DNA of 64,000 nt from Candidatus Gastranaerophilales bacterium (GCA_910587175.1 CAJULH010000003.1:1-64000); one strand, 5' to 3'. Counted from the stretch's first letter, positions 35,850-45,942 are shown. Notes: a model not told the origin generated them from the sequence alone. Made by a program: numbers and translations.

Positions 35850-36467
35850 TTATTTTGACACTACAAATACAACTTCTTCTGTGAAAAAGTTTGTGATTGT
35901 TCTTATCAAAAAGCCGCTTCTAGCCTTGTTTCTTGTTAAATAAATAGACTTTAGGATTTTAATATTTCTGTTTTTGCAAAATTCAAAAAAATCATTTACA
36001 GTCATAAGGTGAATATTTGGCGTATTGTACCATTCGTAAGGCAGTGCTTTAGATTTGGGCATCTTTCCTTTGAAGAAAAGATAAAAACGCACCTTCCAAT
36101 AGGCAAAGTTTGGGAAACTTACAACAGCTTTTTTTGCCACCCTTAACATCTCATCCACAACTAAATCCGGTTTTTCTGTAGATTGCAAGGTCTGGTTTAA
36201 AATAGCATAGTCAAAACTGCCATCGGGAAATTGTTTTAAACCTTCATCAATATCTCCCTGAATAACAGAAACCCCTTTATCCAAAGCTTTTATAACTTCA
36301 TCCTGGTTAATTTCAACGCCAACGCCCTTGATTTTTTTTTCATTAATTAGTTTTGAAAAAAGCGTACCGTCTCCGCAGCCAAGGTCTAAAACGCGAACCC
36401 CCTCGGGGATTATATTTGTTACAATTTCATAGTTTAGTTGTATTTCTGCTTTATTTTGCATCTTCAT
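35850..36467 (-). CDS. metW: Methionine biosynthesis protein MetW
   Basis: 205 aa with a class I methyltransferase fold: VLDLGCGDGTLF (SAM-binding motif I), GVEINQDEV, and LNQTLQSTEKPDLVVDEMLRVAKKAVVSFPNFAYWKVR. MetW works with MetX in acylation of homoserine in many bacteria. It overlaps metX by 17 bp at the DNA level (metX stop is at 36451), which supports a joint role and coupled translation. Confidence 0.92.
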   Translation of the reverse strand: MKMQNKAEIQLNYEIVTNIIPEGVRVLDLGCGDGTLFSKLINEKKIKGVGVEINQDEVIKALDKGVSVIQGDIDEGLKQFPDGSFDYAILNQTLQSTEKPDLVVDEMLRVAKKAVVSFPNFAYWKVRFYLFFKGKMPKSKALPYEWYNTPNIHLMTVNDFFEFCKNRNIKILKSIYLTRNKARSGFLIRTITNFFTEEVVFVVSK

Positions 36468-37569
36468 CTTTCTTTAAAAAGCTTTTTATAATTTTTGTCT
36501 GGTTTTCATGTTCAATTAAAAAGGCATCATGCCCGCAGGGGCTCTTTAATTCTACAAAAGACACTTCTTTTCCTGCATTTACCAGGGCTGTAACCATTTC
36601 TTTGGATTGTTCCGGAGAAAAGAGCCAGTCTGATGTGAAACAGATTATTAAAAACCTTGAATTACTTTGCTTAAAAGCGTTTTCAAGAGTTCCGTATTTT
36701 GATGTCGGGTCATAATAATCTATTGCCTTTGTAATATATAAATAACTGTTTGCATCAAATCTGTCCACAAAGATTCTGCCTTGATATTCAAGGTAAGATT
36801 CCACCTGAAAATCTACACCAAAGTCAAAATTCGGTTTATCCTTAAAGTCTCTGCCAAATTTTGAGTGCATAGCTTCTTCGCAAAGATATGTAATATGCCC
36901 CACCATTCTTGCAATTGCAAGACCATAATCCGGTGTATTTGGCTTATCATAATAATCTCCGCCGTTAAAATATTTATCTGAAATGATTGCGTTTCTGCCA
37001 ACCGCATTGAATGCTATTGCCTGTGCCGAAAGACGGGCTGTGGATGCTATAATTATTGTTGTCTTTATAATTTCCGGATATTTTATACTCCATTCCATTG
37101 CCTGCATACCGCCCATAGAGCCGCCTACGACAATCATTTTTTTAACACCAAGAAAGTCTATAAGCTTTTTTTGAACTTTTACAATATCTTCAATGGTAAT
37201 TACCGGAAATTCATGCCCGTATGGCTTACCTGTTTCGGGGTTTATAGAGGAGGGACCCGTTGTCCCCTTGCAGCCGCCTAAAATATTTGATGATATTACA
37301 AAGAATTTATTTGTATCAAAGGCTTTATTTGGTCCAATCATGGTTTCCCACCAGCCGGGTTTTTTGTCATTTGTACTGTGATATCCTGCAGCATGGGCAT
37401 CTGCAGTCAGCGCATGGCATATAAGGATTGCATTATCTTTTGTTTCATTCAATGTGCCGTATGTTTCGTACGCCACCTGAATGTTTTTTAGGGTTTTTTT
37501 AGATTCAAGTAAAATCTCTCCGTCAAATTTAAAATATTTTGTTTCAACTATTCCTACTGAATTTTCCAT
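36451..37569 (-). CDS. metX: Homoserine O-acyltransferase MetX
   Basis: 372 aa, alpha/beta hydrolase fold. It acylates homoserine (acetyl or succinyl) to begin methionine synthesis. The nucleophile elbow is VVGGSMGGMQAMEW with Ser151; the Asp and His of the triad are near TSDWLFSP and CGHDAFLIEH. ILICHALTADAHA forms the oxyanion region. It is divergent from the HD-GYP gene. Acetyl versus succinyl specificity cannot be decided; MetX paired with MetW is known to include succinyltransferases. Confidence 0.95.
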   Translation of the reverse strand: MENSVGIVETKYFKFDGEILLESKKTLKNIQVAYETYGTLNETKDNAILICHALTADAHAAGYHSTNDKKPGWWETMIGPNKAFDTNKFFVISSNILGGCKGTTGPSSINPETGKPYGHEFPVITIEDIVKVQKKLIDFLGVKKMIVVGGSMGGMQAMEWSIKYPEIIKTTIIIASTARLSAQAIAFNAVGRNAIISDKYFNGGDYYDKPNTPDYGLAIARMVGHITYLCEEAMHSKFGRDFKDKPNFDFGVDFQVESYLEYQGRIFVDRFDANSYLYITKAIDYYDPTSKYGTLENAFKQSNSRFLIICFTSDWLFSPEQSKEMVTALVNAGKEVSFVELKSPCGHDAFLIEHENQTKIIKSFLKKDEDAK

Positions 37570-37727
37570 AATTCAATAATTTTAGCACATTTTTAATACT
37601 AAGGTTAGGGGTTTTGTAAACTTTAGTATAAAATTTTTAAGTTTTTTTAAAAAAATGCAAAAGTTTTTAAAAAATGTGCCGATAACTAAAATAAGAAGTA
37701 GAAGATTTATTTTTTTAGGAACTTGTA

Positions 37728-39014
37728 ATGGATAATTTTAAAAATTCAAAAAGAGCCGACGCGCAAAACGCATCTTTGGAAGGAGATATTTTGTCTGTTG
37801 GTCTTTTGGAAAATGACCCGATTGAGGAGATTTTCGCACTGAATTTAGGAGATTTTCTTTGCGAACATTTAATTTCGCCGGATTTTGCACATAAAATAGG
37901 AAATAAGGTAAAAACTAAAAATGAAAGCTTAAAAGACCAGCTTTTAGAGCTGATTTCAATATATTCAATTGATTCAACCCTTTCAATTTTAGGGTTTGAA
38001 TCAAATGAAGATTATATAATTTATAATTCAATTGCAAAGACGATAAAGCTTATGCTTTCGTTGGAAAAATGCGTAATTTATCTTGCAAAAAAAGATGAAC
38101 CCATAAAACTTGCCGGTACATCTTCTGATATTGCATCAGAAAAGGTGAATTCGCATATTACAAAAAGCTATGAAAACGAAGAAGTTATTATGCTGAATGA
38201 AAACGGCAAGCAGATCATCGTTTTTCCCATGAAAAATAAATTTGAATGTATTGGTGCAATTGAGACTACAAGAGACCTAGACAGACCTCTTGAAGCTGAT
38301 TTTATAGACCTTTTAAAAATTACAGCCGGGCTTTTTGTTACTTCTTTAGGTATTCAAAAACTGATAGACCAGGTAAAAAGGGTTGTAAATACAGAGCCTG
38401 TTTCAACAAGTGAGCTTTTAAACCTTCGTGCACAGTTAACTACAATCATTGGAGACCTTGGCGATAAGCAGCAGGCTTTTGTTGAAAAATTAGCTGTTGC
38501 AGTTGACCTGAAGGGTAAATATAAAAACAATCATTCCCAAAGGACGGCAGATTTATCCCGCGAAATTTGCAACTTCCTTGAATTGAATGAAAAAACAACA
38601 GACTTAATATACTATGCAGGTCTCCTTCAAAATATAGGAAAAATTACAATTGATGATCATCTTTTTGATAAAAAGGGTAAACTTTCTAAAGAAGACTGGG
38701 ATAAATTACAGGAACATCCAAATGCAGGTGTAAGTCTTTTAATGAATATAAACTTTATGTCTGAAGTTGTCCCGTATATTCATTACCAAAAAGAACGCTG
38801 GGACGGGCTTGGAAAACCTGAAGGACTTGGCGGATTTTCAATTCCTTTTGGTTCAAGAATTATTGCCGTGGCTGATGCATACTGTGCCCTTACAGAAGAC
38901 AGACCACACAGGGCTGCGCTATCAAATGCTGATGCACTTGAGATTTTAAAATCAGAAAGTGCTGCAAAATGGGATCCAAATGTTGTAAATGCACTTGTGA
39001 AGATGAAATCATGA
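37728..39014 (+). CDS. Degenerate HD-GYP-type signalling protein with GAF-like domain
   Basis: 428 aa. An N-terminal helical region and a GAF-like domain (about 90-215) precede an HD-GYP-type domain (about 255-425). The canonical metal-binding HD dyad is replaced: LLQNIGKI (Gln301-Asn302) instead of LLHDIGKI. The HHExxDGxGYP motif reads IHYQKERWDGLGKPEGL, with further changes (GKP for GYP). The first His (H269, NNHSQR) and EHPNAG remain. So the fold is kept but c-di-GMP hydrolysis is probably lost; a sensor or adaptor role is likelier. Single gene, followed by a terminator. Confidence 0.8.
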   Translation: MDNFKNSKRADAQNASLEGDILSVGLLENDPIEEIFALNLGDFLCEHLISPDFAHKIGNKVKTKNESLKDQLLELISIYSIDSTLSILGFESNEDYIIYNSIAKTIKLMLSLEKCVIYLAKKDEPIKLAGTSSDIASEKVNSHITKSYENEEVIMLNENGKQIIVFPMKNKFECIGAIETTRDLDRPLEADFIDLLKITAGLFVTSLGIQKLIDQVKRVVNTEPVSTSELLNLRAQLTTIIGDLGDKQQAFVEKLAVAVDLKGKYKNNHSQRTADLSREICNFLELNEKTTDLIYYAGLLQNIGKITIDDHLFDKKGKLSKEDWDKLQEHPNAGVSLLMNINFMSEVVPYIHYQKERWDGLGKPEGLGGFSIPFGSRIIAVADAYCALTEDRPHRAALSNADALEILKSESAAKWDPNVVNALVKMKS

Positions 39015-39115
39015 TGGATTTCCGTAATTGCAAATAAATCTTTTTAAATAAAGATATTTATTTAAAAAGTGAAAAGATTGATTATTGAATTAAGAGTTAA
39101 GAGTATGAAAAAATT

Positions 39116-39140
39116 GCCCGTAACAATATACGGGCTTTTT
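39116..39140. terminator. Bidirectional terminator
   Basis: Stem GCCCGTA / TACGGGC (39116-39122 with 39129-39135), T run on the plus strand and A run on the other, between convergent genes. Confidence 0.85.
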
Positions 39141-39223
39141 CTTTTTAAATTAGTCTTTTTGCAAGATACAGGAATTTATTTTGTTTGAGGTGTGAGGAAT
39201 TTAGTTATACCTTGCGTAAAAAT

Positions 39224-40753
39224 TTAGCAATCTTTTTCTGCTTCCCTGTGTCTTCTGTATCCGTAGGCAAAATAAATTACAGCGCCTATTATAATCCAGA
39301 CGGGGAACAAAACGGCTGATGTGCCAAGCGTCATAAAGCCGTGCACCATAAGTCCGCCGCAAAGTATTATGCCTAATATCGGAAGCAAAGGCACAAAAGG
39401 CACTCTGAAAGGTCTTGGTCTTTTTGGGTCTGTTTTTCTTAGGATTAAAACAGCAATGCAGATAATCATAAAGTTTGCAAACGTGCCAAAATCGCAAAGC
39501 TCTGCTGAAATTTTTAAATCCATAAAAAGGGCGCCAATTATAACCATTATCCCTGCTGCCCAGGTGACAACATGTGGAGTACCGTGTTTTTTGTGAATTT
39601 TTTGGAAAGATTGCGGCAGGAAGTTATCTCTTGCCATAGCGTATAAAATTCTTGTTGTTCCAAGCTGATAAACCAAAAGTACCGATGTAAGCCCCGCAAG
39701 TGCTCCGACTGCAATCAGTCCGCCGATTTTATAAAGACCAACAGAATTCATAGCAGCTGTTATCGGGGCAAGGATATTGATTTTATCCAAAGGAACCATG
39801 CCGGATAACACCAGTGCCGTTCCTGTGTAGACAATAGTGCATGCTATAAGGGTTCCTATGATCCCTATAGGTAAACTTCTTTGAGGGTTTTTTGTTTCTT
39901 CTGCTGCAGATGATATAGCATCTACACCAACGTATGCAAAGAATATCAAAAACGCTCCGGATAAAACTCCCTTAATACCGTTTGGCGAGAATGGTACCCA
40001 GTTTTCAGGAGCAACATAAAAAGCGCCTGCAAAGATAAAGAGCAGGATTACAAAAAGTTTTACAAAAACAAGAATTGTTGCCGCTTTTGTGCTTTCTTTG
40101 ATTCCCTGGATTAAAAGTATTGTGATTATTAAAATGAGCAATATTGCGGGTACATTTATACAAAACGGGATTACACCAAAAAGTTTTGGTATTTCAACCG
40201 CAGGGTCCAGCCCCATATTTTGATACACGGAAACCGCTGTTCTGTAGTCATTTATAAGCCATATAGGAGGATTGCAAAGCCAGCCTGGAAGAATATGGGA
40301 AAAGCCTTTTAAAAACTCCATAAAATATCCGGTCCAAGAACATGCAACGGTAATGTTGCTTATGGCGTATTCAAGCATTAAAATCCAGGCTATAATCCAT
40401 GCCATAAATTCGCCCATAGTAACGTAGGTATAAGTATACACAGAGCCTGCAGCAGGAATCATTGCAGCGAATTCAGAATAGCAAAGGGCGGAAAACAGGC
40501 ATGCAAACATTGCAATTATCATAGAAATTATAATGGCAGGACCTGCCCCCGGGGTATTTTGTTCACCAACCATTGCTATTCCTATTATTGTAAATATACC
40601 CGTTCCGATAACAGCGCCTATGCCGAGCATTATAAGGTCAAAGGCATTCAATGTCTTTTTCAGGCCGGAGTTTTTTGCAGTTTCTATTATTTCATCAGGT
40701 GTTTTTTTACATAATAGATTTTGAACAAAAGTTTTTACAATATTGTTGTTCAT
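39224..40753 (-). CDS. APC-family amino acid permease, copy 3
   Basis: 509 aa with about 12 transmembrane helices, a proton-coupled amino acid importer or exchanger of the amino acid-polyamine-organocation superfamily, closest in pattern to cationic amino acid transporter/YfnA types. It begins with a cytoplasmic segment then LNAFDLIMLGIGAVIGTGIFTI, the family's TM1 with the GIG substrate loop; a later FFAYVGVDAISSAAEETKNPQRSLP is typical. Last of three tandem copies; it overlaps the preceding copy by 4 bp. Substrate unknown. Confidence 0.93.
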   Translation of the reverse strand: MNNNIVKTFVQNLLCKKTPDEIIETAKNSGLKKTLNAFDLIMLGIGAVIGTGIFTIIGIAMVGEQNTPGAGPAIIISMIIAMFACLFSALCYSEFAAMIPAAGSVYTYTYVTMGEFMAWIIAWILMLEYAISNITVACSWTGYFMEFLKGFSHILPGWLCNPPIWLINDYRTAVSVYQNMGLDPAVEIPKLFGVIPFCINVPAILLILIITILLIQGIKESTKAATILVFVKLFVILLFIFAGAFYVAPENWVPFSPNGIKGVLSGAFLIFFAYVGVDAISSAAEETKNPQRSLPIGIIGTLIACTIVYTGTALVLSGMVPLDKINILAPITAAMNSVGLYKIGGLIAVGALAGLTSVLLVYQLGTTRILYAMARDNFLPQSFQKIHKKHGTPHVVTWAAGIMVIIGALFMDLKISAELCDFGTFANFMIICIAVLILRKTDPKRPRPFRVPFVPLLPILGIILCGGLMVHGFMTLGTSAVLFPVWIIIGAVIYFAYGYRRHREAEKDC

Positions 40754-42309
40754 TCTTGTTCTCCGGTGTTGTTTTCAATTCTTCTTTGCTTTTTATATCC
40801 GTATGCAAAATAAATTGCAACTCCGATTAATATCCAAAGTGGGAATAATATTGATGATATTCCAAGAGTTATGAATCCGTGTATCATAATGCCGCCGCAA
40901 AGCATTATGCCCAATATCGGAAACCATGGTACGAAAGGCACCTTAAACGGTCTTGGTCTTTCGGGGTCTGTTTTTCTTAATATTAAAACAGCAATGCATA
41001 TTACCATAAAGTTTGTAAATGTGCCGAAATTACAAAGTTCTGCAGAAATGTTTAAATCCATAAATATGGCGCAGAATATTACAAGAATGCCCGAAACCCA
41101 GGTGACAACGTGCGGAGTACCATGTTTTTTGTGAATTTTCTGAAAAGCTTTCGGGAAAAAGCCGTCTCTGCTCATAGCATATAAAATTCTTGCTGTGCCA
41201 AGCTGGAATACCAGGATTACGGAGGTTATTCCTGCAAGTGCGCCCACTGCTATTATTCCGCCAACTTTATTTAATCCTATAGAATTCATTGCAGCTGCAA
41301 TCGGGGCGTGGGTATTAATGTTTTCCGTTGCCACCATGCCGGATAGCACTAATGCTGTTGCAATATAGACAACAGTGCAGGCAATAAGAGTTCCTAAAAG
41401 CCCTATAGGGAGGTTTTTCTGAGGGTCTTTGGTTTCTTCTGCAGCTGATGATACGGCATCTACACCAACGTATGCGAAGAATATTAAAAACGCTCCGGAT
41501 AATATTCCTTTCATTCCGTTTGGCGCAAAAGGCACCCAGTTATCGGGGGTTACATAAAACATACCTGCAAAAATAAACAAAAATATTACCGCAAGCTTTA
41601 TGAAAACAAGTATGGTTGCCGCTTTTGTACTTTCTTTGATTCCCTGAACGAGCAAAATTGTTATTACAAGCAAAAGCACAATGGCAGGTACATTTATGCA
41701 AAACGGAATTACGCCAAAAAGTTTTGGTATTTCAACCGCAGGGTCCAGCCCCATATTTTGATACACGGAAACTGCTGTTCTGTAGTCATTTATAAGCCAT
41801 ATTGGAGGATTACAGAGCCATTGGAGCCAGCTTGGGAAGATGTGTGAAAACCCCCTTAAGAGCTCCATAAAATACCCTGTCCAGGAACTTGCCATAGTTA
41901 CATTTCCTATGGCATATTCCAGCATTAAAATCCAGCCTACAATCCAAGCCATAAATTCGCCCATTGTAACGTATGTATAGGTATATGTTGTTCCTGCAAC
42001 GGGAACCATTGAAGTAAATTCAGAGTAACAAAGGATTGAAAATAGGGATGCAAACATAGCTATAAGCATTGAAATTACAACAGCGGGTCCTGCACCGTAT
42101 CCCGCCTGTTCTCCCACCATTGCAACACCCGCAATTGTAAAGATACCGGAGCCTATAACAGCGCCTATACCAAGCATTATAAGGTCAAAGGCGTTTAAAG
42201 TTTTTTTAAGATTTACCTTTTTTGCTGTTTCAATAAAATCATCCGGGGACTTTTTCTTTAAAAGCTTTGTGCAAAAGTTTTTAAAATCATTCGTTTTGTT
42301 ATTTTCCAC
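40750..42309 (-). CDS. APC-family amino acid permease, copy 2
   Basis: 519 aa, 12 predicted transmembrane helices, same organisation as its neighbours (LNAFDLIMLGIGAVIGSGIFTIAGVAMVGEQ; FFAYVGVDAVSSAAEETKDPQKNLP). It is very similar to copy 3: a stretch of more than 40 residues around YRTAVSVYQNMGLDPAVEI is identical. It overlaps copy 1 by 11 bp. The duplication with high identity suggests recent expansion or gene conversion. Substrate unknown. Confidence 0.93.
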   Translation of the reverse strand: MENNKTNDFKNFCTKLLKKKSPDDFIETAKKVNLKKTLNAFDLIMLGIGAVIGSGIFTIAGVAMVGEQAGYGAGPAVVISMLIAMFASLFSILCYSEFTSMVPVAGTTYTYTYVTMGEFMAWIVGWILMLEYAIGNVTMASSWTGYFMELLRGFSHIFPSWLQWLCNPPIWLINDYRTAVSVYQNMGLDPAVEIPKLFGVIPFCINVPAIVLLLVITILLVQGIKESTKAATILVFIKLAVIFLFIFAGMFYVTPDNWVPFAPNGMKGILSGAFLIFFAYVGVDAVSSAAEETKDPQKNLPIGLLGTLIACTVVYIATALVLSGMVATENINTHAPIAAAMNSIGLNKVGGIIAVGALAGITSVILVFQLGTARILYAMSRDGFFPKAFQKIHKKHGTPHVVTWVSGILVIFCAIFMDLNISAELCNFGTFTNFMVICIAVLILRKTDPERPRPFKVPFVPWFPILGIMLCGGIMIHGFITLGISSILFPLWILIGVAIYFAYGYKKQRRIENNTGEQE

Positions 42310-43879
42310 TTATTTTTTCAGTCTTTCTTTGTTGGTTGTATCCGTATATAAAATAAATTATTATGCCAAGTACTATCCAAACCGGGAAAAGCACCTTGGA
42401 TGTTGTCAAAAACCGCATTGAATAAAACATCAGCCCGCCGCAGCATATTATTCCCATTAAAGGAAACCAGGGAGAAAAAGGCACTTTAAAGGGTCGCTCT
42501 CTGTTTGGTTCTGTCTTTCTTAAAATTAAAACTGCAACGCAAACTATAATGAATGATGTAAATGTGCCGAAGTTGCAAAGTTCTGCAGCGGTTGAAATAT
42601 TTAAAAACGTAGAACCTGTGATGCAAATAATTGCCGCAATAATTGTTATAATCCAGGGGGTTTTATATTCAGGATGAAGTGTTTTTAAAATTTTAGGCAA
42701 GAAGCCGTCTCTTGCCATTGCGTATAAAATTCTTGTTCCTGCAAGCATCATTACCATTAAAACGGATGTAAGCCCTGCAAGTGCACCTATTGAAATTAAG
42801 CCTGCTACCCAGTTTTGCCCTACAGAGCTTATAGCAGATGCCAAGGGCGCCTGAAGATTTATTTCATTCATAGGTGCAATACCCATTAAAACAAGGGCTA
42901 CAAGGATATATACTACCGTACATAATACAAGAGAACCTATAATTCCAATCGGTAGGTTTTTCTGCGGGTCTTTTGTTTCTTCTGCGGCTGTTGAAATGGC
43001 GTCAAAACCAAGATATGCAAAGAATATTAAAAATGCACCCACAAATATGCCGTTTAAACCGTTCGGCGCAAAAGGGAGCCAGTGTTCAGGTTTTACATAG
43101 AATGCCCCTGTTATTATAAAAAGCGCTATAACACCAAGTTTTATAAACACCAAAACCCCTGTCATTGTGGCACTTTCCTTAATTCCTCTTATTAAAATTG
43201 CAGCAACGATTATTGTAAAAAGAATACCTGGCAAACTAAAGCATACAGGAATTCCGAAAATGTGCGGAATAATTAAATCCGGGCTTAAGCCTTCTTTTGT
43301 AAGATTTGCAAATGCAGTCGGGTAATCCTGTACCAGCCATATTGGAGGATTATAAAGCCATTCGGGCAGATATTTTGCAAAACCCTTTATAAATTCCATT
43401 AAATATCCGGTCCAGGCGGAGAGCACTGCAATATATCCTATTAAAAACTCCATAATGAGGCACCAGCCTACAATCCAGGCTAAAAATTCACCCATAGTGG
43501 CGTATGTATAAAGGTACGCAGAACCCGCAACGGGAATCATTGTGGCAAATTCAGCATAGCACATTGCAGAAAATATACAGGCAAATGATGCCAAAACCAT
43601 GGAAATTATCACAGCGGGACCGGCGCCTATGGTACCGTTTCCGCCTACTGTTGCAATACCGAGAGCTGTAAAAATACCGGAACCTATCATAACGCCTATA
43701 CCAAGCATTATAAGGTCAAAGGCGCTGAGAGTTTTTTTCAGCCCTCCTTTTTTGGATTCATCAAGCATTTTGTCGGGGCTTTTGGTTTTAAGCATGTTTT
43801 TTGTAATGTTTAAAAGCCCTGCATATTCTTTTGTGTCGATTTTTAGTTCATCGGCAATTTTATTTAAGTCATCTCTCAT
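42299..43879 (-). CDS. APC-family amino acid permease, copy 1
   Basis: 526 aa, first of the tandem set and the most divergent: LSAFDLIMLGIGVMIGSGIFTALGIATVGGNG for TM1, with an N-terminal cytoplasmic extension of about 45 residues. Twelve transmembrane helices. Its start lies about 1 kb upstream (in transcription direction) of glyQ's end in the same strand, with no clear terminator between. Substrate unknown; different substrates for the three copies is an inference from divergence. Confidence 0.93.
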   Translation of the reverse strand: MRDDLNKIADELKIDTKEYAGLLNITKNMLKTKSPDKMLDESKKGGLKKTLSAFDLIMLGIGVMIGSGIFTALGIATVGGNGTIGAGPAVIISMVLASFACIFSAMCYAEFATMIPVAGSAYLYTYATMGEFLAWIVGWCLIMEFLIGYIAVLSAWTGYLMEFIKGFAKYLPEWLYNPPIWLVQDYPTAFANLTKEGLSPDLIIPHIFGIPVCFSLPGILFTIIVAAILIRGIKESATMTGVLVFIKLGVIALFIITGAFYVKPEHWLPFAPNGLNGIFVGAFLIFFAYLGFDAISTAAEETKDPQKNLPIGIIGSLVLCTVVYILVALVLMGIAPMNEINLQAPLASAISSVGQNWVAGLISIGALAGLTSVLMVMMLAGTRILYAMARDGFLPKILKTLHPEYKTPWIITIIAAIICITGSTFLNISTAAELCNFGTFTSFIIVCVAVLILRKTEPNRERPFKVPFSPWFPLMGIICCGGLMFYSMRFLTTSKVLFPVWIVLGIIIYFIYGYNQQRKTEKISGK

Positions 43880-43982
43880 CTATTTTCCTGTGCAAAGATG
43901 GAAATCCTTGCGTCTGTTTGCCTTGCATCCGTTATTATTCGGGACTTTCTAAGTTTCTAAACCACGCCCTGCCGGGCAATTA

Positions 43983-44870
43983 TTACACTGTGCATTTATT
44001 CTTTAAAAGCGGATATCCAAGCTCTTCTCTTTGTTCTACGTATAGTTTTGCAACCGCTGCTGCCATCCTTCGGACTCTGTTTATGTAGTTTATCCTCTCA
44101 TCCTTGCTTATTACTCCTCTTGCATCAAGCAGGTTAAAGGTGTGTGAACATTTTAACACCCAATCATATGCAGGAAGCACGATTTTAGCATCCAAACACG
44201 AATAGCATTCTGCCTCTGCTAAATCAAACAAGGTAAAAAGCCTTTCCGGGTTTGAATATTCAAAGTTGTATTTTGATTGTTCAATTTCATTTTGAAGATA
44301 AATATCGCCGTATTTTAAATTATTGTTCCACATAACATCGTATACAGAATCAACGTTTTGAAGATACATTGCAATTCTCTCCAAGCCGTATGTGATTTCA
44401 AGCGCCACGGGTTTCACTTCTAATCCGCCCACCTGCTGAAAATATGTAAACTGGGTGATTTCCATTCCATCCAGCCATACTTCCCAGCCAACTCCTGCGG
44501 CACCTAAGGTCGGAGATTCCCAGTTGTCCTCCACAAATCTTACATCGTGCTTTGAAAGGTCAATTCCCATCGCTTCCAGTGATTTTAAATAAATTCCCTG
44601 TGCGTCATCAGGCGAAGGTTTCAAAATTACCTGATACTGAAAATAATGTCCCAAGCGATTCGGGTTTTCACCGTATCTTGCATCCGTAGGTCTTCTGCAG
44701 GGTTCAACCATTGCAGTATTAAAAGGTTCCGGTCCGAGTGCTCTTAAAAAAGTTGCCGGATTCATTGTGGATGCACCTTTTTCAATGTCGTATGGCTGCT
44801 GGATAATACAGCCGTAATCTGACCAGTATTTTGAAAGATTTAAAATTAATTCCTGAAATATAAGAGCCAT
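43983..44870 (-). CDS. glyQ: Glycyl-tRNA synthetase alpha subunit
   Basis: 295 aa from the ATG that begins MALIFQELILNLSKYW, preceded by GGGAAGG; this is the usual GlyQ length, and the longer ORF start would add 21 untypical residues. It charges tRNA-Gly with the beta subunit (glyS, not in the window). Conserved: GCIIQQPYDIEKGASTMNPATFLRALGPEPFN, PCRRPTDARYGENPNR. It overlaps no gene and lies 13 bp after the DAHP synthase stop. Confidence 0.97.
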   Translation of the reverse strand: MALIFQELILNLSKYWSDYGCIIQQPYDIEKGASTMNPATFLRALGPEPFNTAMVEPCRRPTDARYGENPNRLGHYFQYQVILKPSPDDAQGIYLKSLEAMGIDLSKHDVRFVEDNWESPTLGAAGVGWEVWLDGMEITQFTYFQQVGGLEVKPVALEITYGLERIAMYLQNVDSVYDVMWNNNLKYGDIYLQNEIEQSKYNFEYSNPERLFTLFDLAEAECYSCLDAKIVLPAYDWVLKCSHTFNLLDARGVISKDERINYINRVRRMAAAVAKLYVEQREELGYPLLKNKCTV

Positions 44871-44883
44871 TCTTTGCCTTCCC

Positions 44884-45942
44884 CTATTTTTCTTTAACTG
44901 TCTGCCTTTGGGAAGTTTTATTGTCGTAATCAATTCTTCCTATCAGCTTGTTTATATGTTTTGTGATTTCTTTAAATTGCGGAATGCTCAAGCTTTGTGC
45001 ACCGTCTGAGCTGGCATGATCAGGGTCATGGTGTACTTCATACATAAGTCCGTGGGCACCTGCAACAAGAGCCGCTTTTCCCATTGGTTCAATCAGATAT
45101 CTTTTTCCTGTACCATGGGAGGGGTCTACTACAACCGGAAGGTGCGAATATTTTCTTAAAACCGGAATTGCTGCCAAATCCAGGGTATTTCTTGTGAAGT
45201 CAGAATCAAAGGTTCTTATTCCTCTTTCGCAAAGAATTACATTCGGGTTTCCATTAAACATAATGTGCTCTGCAGCAAGAAGAAATTCTCTGATGCTTGC
45301 TGCGGGACCTCTTTTTAGCATAACAGGTTTTTTAGTCTTTCCCAAAGCTTTTAAAAGCTTGAAGTTTTGCATATTCCTTGCACCCACCTGCAGTACATCG
45401 GCGTATTTATTTAAAAGAGGGATATCGATTGTATCCATAACTTCTGTCACAACTAAAAGACCTGTTCTTTTGCTTGCCTCTTTTAAATATTCCAAACCCT
45501 TTTCTTCCAGTCCCTGAAAATCATATGGAGAAGTTCTCGGTTTAAATGCACCGCCTCTTAAGAATTCGCAGCCCATTTCTTTTGCAGCAACTGCCACCTC
45601 TAAAAGCCCTTCAAATTCTTTTTCAACAGAGCAGGGACCAACCATCAATACGGGTTTTTCAAGTCCGCCGATTTTAACTCCGTTTTCAAATTCAATTATT
45701 GTATCATCCGGGTGAGACTGACGTCCGGAAAGCTTATATGGCTCCTGAATGAGTTTTACTTCATGTACGCCGTCAAACGAATTTATCGTTGCGGTTGAAA
45801 TCATTCTTTTGTCACCAATTGCAGCAATAACTGTTAAAACCTCGCCCCTGTTTAAATTTATCTTAAAGCCGTGTTGCTGAAGGTAATTGGACACCTTTTC
45901 TATTTGTGCCTCGGTTGCTTTTGGCTCCATTACAACAATCAT
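44884..45942 (-). CDS. aroF: 3-deoxy-7-phosphoheptulonate (DAHP) synthase, AroF type
   Basis: 352 aa from MIVVMEPKATEAQ, which has GAGGAG just upstream; the longer ORF start is not supported. It catalyses the first shikimate pathway step. The N-terminal ferredoxin-like regulatory domain (1-75) is followed by the (beta/alpha)8 synthase domain with GPCSVE, RGGAFKPRTSPYDFQG, KRGPAA and VDPSHGTGKR. This is the Thermotoga-type short DAHP synthase. The aroC-aroK-aroB genes lie separately at 61.7-64 kb. Confidence 0.94.
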   Translation of the reverse strand: MIVVMEPKATEAQIEKVSNYLQQHGFKINLNRGEVLTVIAAIGDKRMISTATINSFDGVHEVKLIQEPYKLSGRQSHPDDTIIEFENGVKIGGLEKPVLMVGPCSVEKEFEGLLEVAVAAKEMGCEFLRGGAFKPRTSPYDFQGLEEKGLEYLKEASKRTGLLVVTEVMDTIDIPLLNKYADVLQVGARNMQNFKLLKALGKTKKPVMLKRGPAASIREFLLAAEHIMFNGNPNVILCERGIRTFDSDFTRNTLDLAAIPVLRKYSHLPVVVDPSHGTGKRYLIEPMGKAALVAGAHGLMYEVHHDPDHASSDGAQSLSIPQFKEITKHINKLIGRIDYDNKTSQRQTVKEK

